The notes under the pieces were generated by a model, which saw only the letters and a program-made list of their open reading frames with translations, had not been told where the DNA came from and searched no databases. A DNA stretch of 18,914 bases from Nitrospiraceae bacterium (GTDB taxonomy: Bacteria; Nitrospirota; Nitrospiria; Nitrospirales; UBA8639): positions 1 to 18,914 of the forward strand of contig DOFS01000442.1 of the NCBI GenBank assembly GCA_003523945.1, in the 5' to 3' direction. Below, one piece after another: positions 1-6,692 of this stretch (position 1 is the first letter of the stretch; every line of letters starts with the position of its first letter). The translations under genes and the position numbers were made by a program.

Positions 1-842
1 TTGCCCCAGGAGAATCGAAGACCTATACCTATTATGCCGATCCTTTTAACGGTGAAATTTCATCACTGGTATGGGACTGGGGAAATGTGATGCTTAACCC
101 ACGTAACGGTCTGTTCGGAGCCGTCATCATCGGACCTAAGGGGTCGCAATATCGTGATCCAAAGACCGGTGCGGACATTTCGTTGAAAAACAGCTGGGAG
201 GCGGATGTGATTATTGACCGGACTATTCCTGGTCAGGAAAACCGAAAAAATTACCGCGATGTGGCTTTGCTCTTTCAGGACGAAGACAACATCATTGGTA
301 CCAGTTTTATGCCGTACGTACAGAATGTCGCCGGTCTCACCGGTGTGAATTATCGGTCTGAACCCTATCCTCATCGTGAAGAGACGGGTTGTACTCTTGG
401 TCGTATGTTCCAGCCCTGTGAAGTAGATAATCCACAGGATCCGGTTACGCCTATTATTCAGGCCCATGCCGGGGATCCTGTGAGAATTCACGTGTTCGGT
501 GCAAACAGCGAACAAAACGGAATGTTTAGTGTCGAAAAGCATGAATGGCCGATCGAGCCATTCATGCCTGGGGCCGACCAAATCAGTGTGGTCGAATTCG
601 CTGGATCAGAGACCATTGATGTGTTTATTCCCTCTGCAGGGGGGGTTGATCAACTCCCCGCAGATTATGTTTGGAATAACCAACGTCTTCCCTATTCCCA
701 ATCAGGTCAATGGGGCTATCTCAGGGTGCTCCCAAAGAACGATCAACGAATCTTGCCACTCGAAGGTAGTGCGAGTGGGGTCAAGCAGGCTTCGATTGAT
801 CCGGTGGAAGCTGGGAGGGTATTGCCTGTGGCGGTTAAGTAA
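1..842 (+). CDS. Multicopper-oxidase-like (cupredoxin) protein, C-terminal part; 5' end outside window
   Basis: The reading frame is open from the first full codon at base 3, so the gene starts upstream. About 279 residues are visible. They carry family landmarks of large multicopper oxidases: APGESKTYTYYADP at the start, then NPRNGLFGAVIIGPKG, FQDED, MPY, NYRSEP, a GDPVRIHVFG strand and a closing SGQWGYLRVLP. The order NYRSEP, then GDPxxI, then GxWGxxRV resembles MnxG-type multicopper oxidases. However, no HxH or HCHxxxH copper motif is present in the visible part. Where the last domain should have its HCH there is YVWNNQRLPY, and only isolated histidines (HVFG, KHEWP) remain. The protein is probably exported and may be a copper-poor structural relative rather than an active oxidase. 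The missing N-terminal domains could still hold a copper centre. An intrinsic terminator follows 28 bases after the stop. Confidence 0.72.
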   Translation, partial: APGESKTYTYYADPFNGEISSLVWDWGNVMLNPRNGLFGAVIIGPKGSQYRDPKTGADISLKNSWEADVIIDRTIPGQENRKNYRDVALLFQDEDNIIGTSFMPYVQNVAGLTGVNYRSEPYPHREETGCTLGRMFQPCEVDNPQDPVTPIIQAHAGDPVRIHVFGANSEQNGMFSVEKHEWPIEPFMPGADQISVVEFAGSETIDVFIPSAGGVDQLPADYVWNNQRLPYSQSGQWGYLRVLPKNDQRILPLEGSASGVKQASIDPVEAGRVLPVAVK

Positions 843-870
843 CCAATTTTATCAATAGGGCTGGTTCCAA

Positions 871-903
871 AATGGGGGATTCGTAAGGATCCCCCATTTT
901 TTT
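871..903 (+). terminator. Intrinsic terminator after the multicopper-oxidase-like gene
   Basis: A perfect 10-bp stem (871-880 with 889-898, five G-C pairs in a row) has an 8-base loop, and bases 897-903 are all T. It lies 28 bases after the stop codon at 842 and separates this gene from the next unit. Confidence 0.88.
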
Positions 904-1145
904 ATCTTCTGAAACATTCAATTTTCTCTGTTTGGACTTACGGATGATTCATTGCATTCTTAATTTTCCGAATCATTCCATAGAGTAGACCCAAGGAAAA
1001 GGGATCGTTTCTGGAGAAGACAGAAAACCAAATCTATATTTTCTACAAATTTTATAATTTTCTTCTTATGGATTCTTTAATTACTGGGACATTCACTTTT
1101 CTTTTTGGTGGGGAACCGTGATAATTTTTCTATCGGTTATATCCC

Positions 1146-1174
1146 TTGACCTCGCCAAAAGCTGAAGCTACGAT
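1146..1174 (+). promoter_or_regulatory. Sigma-70-type promoter for the first SUMF1-like gene
   Basis: TTGACC (1146-1151) is followed after 17 bases by TACGAT (1169-1174), then AT-rich sequence. Transcription would start near 1181, giving a leader of about 140 bases before the start codon at 1323. The first ten bases, TTGACCTCGC, recur exactly in the promoter at 9822. Confidence 0.55.
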
Positions 1175-1203
1175 TTAAATCATTGCTGAAAAAAATTAAA
1201 TCT

Positions 1204-1255
1204 CAGGTAAATGCGGTCTTTCATGAAAGACAAGGTGAGTTTGGACCTTTACCTG
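1204..1255 (+). promoter_or_regulatory. Nested inverted repeats in the leader of the first SUMF1-like gene
   Basis: The outer arms CAGGTAAA (1204-1211) and TTTACCTG (1248-1255) pair perfectly and are extended inward by GGTC (1215-1218) with GACC (1244-1247) across a 3-base bulge. A separate perfect 16-base palindrome lies inside at 1216-1231 and shares bases with the inner arm, so the two structures are mutually exclusive. This could be an operator for a dimeric regulator or a switching leader RNA. It matches no riboswitch class that I recognise. Confidence 0.45.
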
Positions 1256-1322
1256 GGGTGATGAATTCTCTAATTTTTCCATCAGTGAAGTCCCACCCAT
1301 CTGGTTAAATTGGAGGGGGTTT

Positions 1323-2273
1323 ATGTGTGCAACACGAAAAATGAAAAAGTTTGTTGTGATGGGCTTGTTGGTGGCCTGGCTGGTTTTGGTGTCCGGTATA
1401 ATCGTCTGGGCTTTTGACGTGTCCGACGTACGACCAGAGTGGACAGACGAGGGAAAGAACTTGGCTTTGCAGCGGGCGAAATGGCCGATCAAGCAAAAGA
1501 GTGTGGTGATTCCATCGGGATGGTTTACCATGGGAAGCAATAAGAAACTGGATCGGAAGGCCTATAGGCCTGAGTTGCCTCAACGCCAGGTATATCTGGA
1601 TGCTTTTGAGATCGATGTCTATGAAGTGACAGCATTAGAGTATTTGCGGTTTGTTGTGGATACGGAACGTCCGCCGTTACCAGACTGGAAATACGATGGG
1701 GGGAATTTTCAAGAGAGTATGGCGCATCACCCGGTGATGCATGTCTCATGGTATGAGGCAGATGCCTATTGCCGGTGGGCTGGCAAACGGTTGCCAACGG
1801 AGGCAGAATGGGAAAAAGCTGCCAGGGGAACAGATGCACGGATTTATCCATGGGGAAATACTCCGGCAGGTCTTTCTCGAGCTAATTTTGGGAGAACGGG
1901 CATATCCGGACCAGTCCGTGATCGACCTGAGAGGTTGCTTCTTTATCCGCCTATTATTTCGGTTGATAAGTATGAAAACGGGATCAGTCCTTATAATGTT
2001 TGGCAAATGGCCGGGAATGTCGCAGAATGGGTGAAGGATTGGTACGATCCGGATTACTACCAGACGGGTCCAGATCGAAATCCTCAAGGCCCATCCACTG
2101 GTACGCATCGGGTCTTTCGGGGGGGCGGCTGGATTGATAGCACTCCGACAGTGCGGACAGCCCAGCGCAATGGGAAAGCTCCTGAGACACAGGCTAACTG
2201 GCTTGGATTCAGGTGTGCTGCTGATGTGACAGATGTGAAAAATGACGTCACCCATGCGATTCCCATTCCCTGA
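1323..2273 (+). CDS. Membrane-anchored SUMF1/FGE-sulfatase-fold protein, probably non-catalytic
   Basis: The 316-residue protein begins with a basic N-terminus and a hydrophobic segment (about 9-30), so the rest lies in the periplasm. The SUMF1 fold spans about 60-300: GWFTMGS, the core CRWAGKRLPTEAEWEKAARG (from Cys150), a PWGN strand, AGNVAEWVKDWY, FRGGGW and the closing GFRC (Cys298). True formylglycine-generating enzymes carry a cysteine pair after the RGGS motif. Here the stretch between RGGGW and GFRC has no cysteine, so sulfatase-activating oxidation is unlikely. A binding or scaffold role is more plausible. The start is fixed by GGAGGGGG four bases upstream (1312-1319). Two relatives lie at 16291 and 17297. 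It appears to be its own transcription unit with a structured leader. Confidence 0.85.
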   Translation: MCATRKMKKFVVMGLLVAWLVLVSGIIVWAFDVSDVRPEWTDEGKNLALQRAKWPIKQKSVVIPSGWFTMGSNKKLDRKAYRPELPQRQVYLDAFEIDVYEVTALEYLRFVVDTERPPLPDWKYDGGNFQESMAHHPVMHVSWYEADAYCRWAGKRLPTEAEWEKAARGTDARIYPWGNTPAGLSRANFGRTGISGPVRDRPERLLLYPPIISVDKYENGISPYNVWQMAGNVAEWVKDWYDPDYYQTGPDRNPQGPSTGTHRVFRGGGWIDSTPTVRTAQRNGKAPETQANWLGFRCAADVTDVKNDVTHAIPIP

Positions 2274-2636
2274 AAATGTGGAGCTGATGCATTCCCATTG
2301 CTGAGTCGGCCTTCATCTCTCCTACAAAAGTCGTTTATTTGTTTTGAGATCCTCCTCTAGACGGGATAATCCGGCCTAGCTTCAGAAGATGTGGGTTACC
2401 AGAAGTCCAGAATTAATTTTCGGTAATTCTAATATGGTAAGGTGATGTGAGGAGGTGTGGTTCCAAAAAAATGGAGCCTCCATGCACTATGATTCTCTGG
2501 TTAGATGATCCTAAATGTTGGATCTGTCGTAGGACGTGACTCGTGATGTTCTCCGCTATAAGGCGATTGGGAACATAAAAGTATTAATTTTTTTGGGGTT
2601 TGTTTAGTCGGCAGTGACGGGAAGGAGGGCATTGGA
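2274..2636. other. Intergenic region, no gene recognised
   Basis: The region holds a small AT hairpin (AGAATTA at 2409-2415 with TAATTCT at 2424-2430), an odd palindrome ATGGAGCCTCCAT (2471-2483) and a possible -10 box TATAAG (2557-2562) without a good -35. The ribosome binding site AAGGAGG (2622-2628) belongs to the next gene. No intrinsic terminator with a T-run was found after the preceding gene. Confidence 0.5.
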
Positions 2637-3554
2637 ATGGTGATGAGGGTCATGATGATCGTGATGTTTTTACTAATGAGTCCATCGATGGGGTTGGCCT
2701 ATGAAGAGAGCCCGATCACCAACGGTGGAGCAATTCGGGGGCAAATCCGTGTCAATGGGGACCCCCCCAGACCTATGGCCTTTAATCTTGTCACGATTCC
2801 AGATGCGGTATATTGTGGAAGAATTTCAACCGGCACCGGGTGGCGAATTGTTGAAGATTTTATCATCGGCCCCCAGGGGTCGTTAAAGGATGCTGTGGTG
2901 ATGGTGAAGGGGGTAGAAAAAGGTAAGCCCTTTTCTCTACCAAAGGTGGAGATTGAAGCGATTGATTGTGATTTTTTGCCATTTGTCAATGTAGTCCGTG
3001 ATCAGGATGAAATAACTGTGATCAATATGGATCCGGTCGAACATGATATCCAAGGATATGAAACGGCCAGAGAACGAGGGGCAAGGGTATTGTTTAATCG
3101 TCCGTTGCCGATGAACTCCTTTCATAATGTCGTTGGTATGTTTGGCAAAAATATCCATACCCATCTGCCCGGAGAACCGATGATCGAAAAAATCCATTTG
3201 CGAAAAGGAAGAAATGTGTTTGTGATGCAATGTGGTTTTCATCCCTATATGTTTTCATGGGGGTTGGTGGTGGAAAATCCCTATTATTCAATTACCAAAG
3301 AAGATGGGGCCTACGAAATTAAAGATATTCCAGCAGGAGAATATGAAGTGTCAGTTTGGCATCCCGGGATGAAAACCTACCTGGAGAAAAAAGTGTTGGT
3401 GGAAGCGGGAAAAACACTGACAGTAGATTTTCAATATGAATCTCCAAAAGGACGGCGAAGTGTCCATGAAATGCAGGAAAATCCGCATTTTGGCCTTGAG
3501 ATGCTAGGAGAAGGGGTTGAGATCGTTCCGTCGTTACGAAAGCAAATTCCCTGA
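2637..3554 (+). CDS. Exported cupredoxin-like protein with C-terminal carboxypeptidase-regulatory-like domain (paralogue A)
   Basis: The protein has 305 residues with a signal peptide (1-21, ending MGLA before YEES). The N-terminal beta domain contains GQIRVNGDPP and YCGR (Cys60), then DCDFLPF (Cys111), then NMDPVEHD (His136) and finally MQCGFHPYM (Cys199, His202, Met205). One upstream His followed by C-x2-H-x2-M near the end of a beta-sandwich is how cupredoxins hold a mononuclear copper, so copper binding is a fair inference. The other two cysteines could form a disulfide. The last 90 residues (DGAYEIKDIPAGEYEVSVWHP) resemble carboxypeptidase regulatory-like domains. The start has AAGGAGG eight bases upstream. 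It is first of a four-gene set, 15 bases ahead of its closest paralogue's preferred start. The periplasmic role is unknown; electron transfer or copper handling fits. Confidence 0.75.
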   Translation: MVMRVMMIVMFLLMSPSMGLAYEESPITNGGAIRGQIRVNGDPPRPMAFNLVTIPDAVYCGRISTGTGWRIVEDFIIGPQGSLKDAVVMVKGVEKGKPFSLPKVEIEAIDCDFLPFVNVVRDQDEITVINMDPVEHDIQGYETARERGARVLFNRPLPMNSFHNVVGMFGKNIHTHLPGEPMIEKIHLRKGRNVFVMQCGFHPYMFSWGLVVENPYYSITKEDGAYEIKDIPAGEYEVSVWHPGMKTYLEKKVLVEAGKTLTVDFQYESPKGRRSVHEMQENPHFGLEMLGEGVEIVPSLRKQIP

Positions 3555-3560
3555 AAGAAT

Positions 3561-3569
3561 GGGGTGATC
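3561..3569 (+). promoter_or_regulatory. Extended Shine-Dalgarno that decides the start of paralogue B
   Basis: GGGGTGATC directly before ATG 3570 matches the extended complement of the 16S rRNA 3' end (GGAGGTGATC) except for one base. The alternative GTG at 3564 lies inside this site, so ATG 3570 is the better start. Confidence 0.6.
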
Positions 3570-4493
3570 ATGAAGAGAAATCGAGTGGTAGCAATTGTTC
3601 TAATGGGGCTCCTCTGGTCCACCAGTTCGACCGCCTTGGCTTATGAAGTGGTTGACGTTATTGAAGGGGCCACCACCATAGTCGGCACCGTGACCCTCAA
3701 CGGCCCTCCCCCGTCTCCCAAAGCCTATAACCTGATTACGTTTCCCGATCCAGAGTATTGCGGCCGCATTTCGGATGGGCAGGGCTGGCGGTTACTTAAA
3801 GATTTTGTGGTGAATGATGAAAATCAGCTTCAAGGGGTCGTGATGGTGGTTGAAGGCGTCAAATCCGGAAAACCCTTTTCTCTTTCCATTCCGAAAGTGG
3901 AAGCTCGGGACTGTCAGTTTTTACCGTTCACAACGGTTGTTCGAGATGAGCATGGGATTGAAGTGGTGAATATGGATCCAGTGATGCATGATATTCAAGC
4001 CTATGAGACGTCCTTGAGCCAGGGGACACGGGTCTTATTTAATTCTCCTCTGCCTTTTAATCCCCGGCATCAACGCGAGAATATTCACGCGACGCATAAA
4101 CATCTGCCCGGAAAATCGCTAGTTCATCAATTTCAAATGAGTAAAGGACGAAAAACCTTTGTGATGCAATGCGGGTTTCATTCTTACATGGAGAGTTGGG
4201 CTATTGCAGTGGAAAATCCGTATTTTACCTTTACCAACGAAAAGGGAGAGTATGTTATTTCGTCACTCCCACCTGGGAGTTATCGCATCCGGGCCTGGCA
4301 TCCAAGCATCAAGCACGAGGAAGTTCAGACATTTACCGTGAAACCAAATGAAACCGTTCGAATGGATTTTTCCCTGGAATCTCCCGTGCGTCGATGGACA
4401 GCGCATACCATGCAAACCCCACCGCGATTTACCGCCGCCGCGTTGGGGCATCCGATCTTCATCGAGCCCTTGGTCGAACATCAAAGGCCATGA
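3570..4493 (+). CDS. Exported cupredoxin-like protein (paralogue B)
   Basis: The 307-residue protein is collinear with the gene just upstream. It has a signal peptide (1-24, ending TALA before YEVV), YCGR (Cys64), DCQFLPF (Cys115), NMDPVMHD (His140), MQCGFHSYM (Cys201, His204, Met207) and the C-terminal GSYRIRAWHP segment. All candidate metal ligands are kept while surrounding residues have drifted, which suggests an old tandem duplication with selection on the site. An in-frame GTG at 3564 is a possible but weaker start because it lies inside the ribosome binding site. The stop overlaps the next start (ATGA at 4490-4493), so translation of the two is probably coupled. Function is inferred only from the fold and ligands. 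Confidence 0.75.
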   Translation: MKRNRVVAIVLMGLLWSTSSTALAYEVVDVIEGATTIVGTVTLNGPPPSPKAYNLITFPDPEYCGRISDGQGWRLLKDFVVNDENQLQGVVMVVEGVKSGKPFSLSIPKVEARDCQFLPFTTVVRDEHGIEVVNMDPVMHDIQAYETSLSQGTRVLFNSPLPFNPRHQRENIHATHKHLPGKSLVHQFQMSKGRKTFVMQCGFHSYMESWAIAVENPYFTFTNEKGEYVISSLPPGSYRIRAWHPSIKHEEVQTFTVKPNETVRMDFSLESPVRRWTAHTMQTPPRFTAAALGHPIFIEPLVEHQRP

Positions 4494-5164
4494 AATGGAT
4501 AAATTTTCCCCTCCTTGGATCCAGCACTTGTGATAGGGAATTGGCGGGCTTAATTGTTTGGGCCATTGTCGGAATGGTGCATTGGTGCCCGTCAAGTTTG
4601 GCCTTAGCCGGTTCGCCTCATTTCCATAACCACAGTCCCACAGAATTTTCAGCAAGATTGTTCTGGAAAACCGGCGGACGTGTCACTCAAGCCCAGTTGT
4701 TTGTGAAAGAGGATCGCTATCGCATTGAACCCTTAGGGGGCGTCCGAACAGATTTAGGATATGCGGGAATCTTAATTATTCGTTTGGATAAACAAAAAAC
4801 CTGGTATGTGTTGTCTCAACGGCGAATGATCATGAGCGTTCCCTTCACTTCTGATTATTTGTTACCATTTTCCGTCCACTTAGAAGGGGAATTGAATCGA
4901 ACGGTTATTGGGGAATCCGTGGTCGGTGACCAACCTGCTGTGCTCTATGAGGTGGTTGTGAAAAACCCGTTAGGCCAACTCGAACGATATTTTGAATGGG
5001 TGGATCCTGAACGGGAGATTCTCTTGAAACTTTTAAGCCAGGATCGAGATTGGTTTGTGGAATATCGTCATGTGGTGATTTCCTCGCAACCAGATTATTA
5101 CTTTGAAGCGCCGTTGGGCTACCGAACTATTGAGGCTCAGGAAGTCCAGGTTCCGAGAGGGTAG
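4490..5164 (+). CDS. Exported LolA-like (outer-membrane lipoprotein sorting fold) protein
   Basis: The open frame extends upstream to 4394, but that part overlaps the preceding gene. The ATGA overlap at 4490 gives the sensible start and a 224-residue protein. A hydrophobic segment (about 18-41, ending SLALA) looks like a signal peptide or anchor. The rest alternates short strands: FSARLFWKTGG, YRIEPLGG, TWYVLSQRRM, DQPAVLYEVVV, YFEWVDPER, and ends with YYFEAPLGYRTIEAQ. This is the half-barrel pattern of LolA/LolB and DUF4412-type proteins that hold lipids or lipoproteins. It sits between the cupredoxin-like pair and the HEAT protein, five bases before the latter. Carrying or tethering a lipid or lipoprotein partner is an inference from fold-like features only. 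Confidence 0.6.
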   Translation: MKWINFPLLGSSTCDRELAGLIVWAIVGMVHWCPSSLALAGSPHFHNHSPTEFSARLFWKTGGRVTQAQLFVKEDRYRIEPLGGVRTDLGYAGILIIRLDKQKTWYVLSQRRMIMSVPFTSDYLLPFSVHLEGELNRTVIGESVVGDQPAVLYEVVVKNPLGQLERYFEWVDPEREILLKLLSQDRDWFVEYRHVVISSQPDYYFEAPLGYRTIEAQEVQVPRG

Positions 5165-5169
5165 GAAAT

Positions 5170-6546
5170 ATGATGTGGTTACGAAACAAAGATAAACAAA
5201 AGAGGATGAAACGTTCTGGCGTATTCGCTCTCGGAGTACTGTGGTTTCTCTCAGGCTCAGCTTGGGCCGGTGATGCCCATGATTTAGCGGTTGCTCAGGG
5301 ACAACAAGCCTATGAGCAGGGGCAATATCAACAGGTCGTTGAACTTGTCAAACCCTTACTTAAAGAAAGCTCTCCCCCCTCTCAAGCATCTCGATTATAC
5401 ATTCTGGCTTTAGCGAGCTTGGGGAAGACAAATGAAGCCGTTGAGACCTATGAAAAAGAAGTTGCCGTGACAAAACGGGAAGATGACCCTTTGCTACGGC
5501 AGATCGCGATTGCCAGTATATTACCTCTCCGTTCTGATATGCGGGAACAGATGCGAGGGGCTGCGTATACGGCATTAAAAGAAATCGAATCTGATCATGC
5601 CGTGGAATATTTGGAAAAAGGCCTAAGTGATGAAACAGGCATGGTCCGGGCCTTGGTGGCAGAAATTCTAGGGCAAAGAGAGGCCGGGCAGCGTTCTAAA
5701 CGGTTTCATGAGGCCCTGAAAGACGAGGCGGGTTTGGTTCGGGCGACAGTTCTGATTGGACTTGGACAATCCGGTGACGGAAAATTTGTGCCTATGATTG
5801 AACCGTCGTTGAACGATGAGCAGCATCTTGTCCAAATAGCGGCGGCCAGAGCATTATATGAATTAGGACGAAAGCAATATTGGGCTCGCCTGGAGCAAGG
5901 CGCAAAAAGTGAGGAAGGCTATGAACGGGGAGCGGCTATTCGTGCCCTTGGGGAATTAGGAGATCGTCGTGCGATACCGATATTGGAAAAGACTATTTCT
6001 GATGCACAGCCCTCTATCCGTGCCGCGGCTATTGCGTCCCTAGGGAAGTTGAAAGCTTCTGAATCTTTACCGACGTTAAAAGCGGTTTTGTTTGATCGTA
6101 ATCCCGCAGTGCGGAGTGTGGCGGCTTTTAGTCTGGGGTATTTCGAGCAACATCAAGTTTTAACCCCCTTAACCAGGGCCTTGGCCGATTCCAATCCCGG
6201 TGTGCAAGCAGCCGCGGTGGCATCATTGTTGCGGTCGGGTGCGCCTTATTCAGTGGTTAAGGAAACTGTTCAGCAACTTCTCAATGACCAAAATCCCGCC
6301 ATTCGGTCGGGTGCAGTTAAGGCGCTTGGAAATGGAAAAGGACAAGAGGTCATTTCAGCTCTGGTAAGGGCTCTCAATGATCCGCTACCCCGTCCTCGAA
6401 TTGGGGCGGCTCGTGCCCTTGGTCGCATGGGCGATCGTACCTTGTTGCCGATTTTGAAGCGCACTCTTCAGGATTCTGATGAAGCGGTACGGGTGACTGC
6501 CGCCGCCGCCATCGTGACAATTTTGGATAAGGAGATTGGAGTTTAA
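5170..6546 (+). CDS. Exported HEAT-repeat protein with N-terminal TPR-like segment
   Basis: The 458-residue protein has a basic N-terminus and a signal sequence ending near residue 33 (SGSAWA before GDAHD). Residues about 38-100 form a TPR-like helical pair (AQGQQAYEQGQYQQVVELV). From about 110 to the end run short helical repeats typical of HEAT/PBS-lyase modules: VRALVAEILGQRE, VRATVLIGLGQSG, IRAAAIASLGKLK, VRSVAAFSLGYFE, VQAAAVASLLRSG, IRSGAVKALGNGK, RIGAARALGRMGD and VRVTAAAAIV. Such solenoids bind other proteins, so this is a candidate periplasmic scaffold or assembly factor for its cotranscribed neighbours. ATG 5170 follows the upstream stop by five bases. ATG 5173 and ATG 5206 are possible alternatives. 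Confidence 0.85.
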   Translation: MMWLRNKDKQKRMKRSGVFALGVLWFLSGSAWAGDAHDLAVAQGQQAYEQGQYQQVVELVKPLLKESSPPSQASRLYILALASLGKTNEAVETYEKEVAVTKREDDPLLRQIAIASILPLRSDMREQMRGAAYTALKEIESDHAVEYLEKGLSDETGMVRALVAEILGQREAGQRSKRFHEALKDEAGLVRATVLIGLGQSGDGKFVPMIEPSLNDEQHLVQIAAARALYELGRKQYWARLEQGAKSEEGYERGAAIRALGELGDRRAIPILEKTISDAQPSIRAAAIASLGKLKASESLPTLKAVLFDRNPAVRSVAAFSLGYFEQHQVLTPLTRALADSNPGVQAAAVASLLRSGAPYSVVKETVQQLLNDQNPAIRSGAVKALGNGKGQEVISALVRALNDPLPRPRIGAARALGRMGDRTLLPILKRTLQDSDEAVRVTAAAAIVTILDKEIGV

Positions 6547-6692
6547 GCGGTTGGTTTGCTGGGCTAAGTGAGGTCTTCTTTGAGGTGAATCACAGGAATG
6601 ACCGGACGAAGGGTGTTGATGGGTTTCAGGAAATTTTTCATTTTTTAGGAACTGGTTCCCTCTAGAGCATCTCTGGCGCATGATCCTATAGT

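Larger units (their letters stand above)
904..1322. other. AT-rich intergenic region with promoter and structured leader
   Basis: No convincing gene was found on either strand. The first 230 bases are AT-rich and contain a weak imperfect inverted repeat (ATGATTC at 944-950 with GAATCAT at 970-976). The last 180 bases hold the promoter and leader described separately and the strong ribosome binding site GGAGGGGG (1312-1319) of the next gene. Confidence 0.6.

Noticed and set aside
1204..1255. Reading the leader as a known riboswitch
   Set aside because: The stems match no riboswitch consensus that I can recall, so only the inverted repeats are reported.
1196..1540. Frames on the - strand across the first SUMF1-like gene and its leader
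   Set aside because: Shadow frames of a well supported gene, with no ribosome site and no recognisable domain.
2471..2539. 22-residue frame with CxxC between the first SUMF1-like gene and paralogue A
   Set aside because: The purine-rich sequence upstream is too far from its ATG, and the start lies in a palindrome; chance is more likely.
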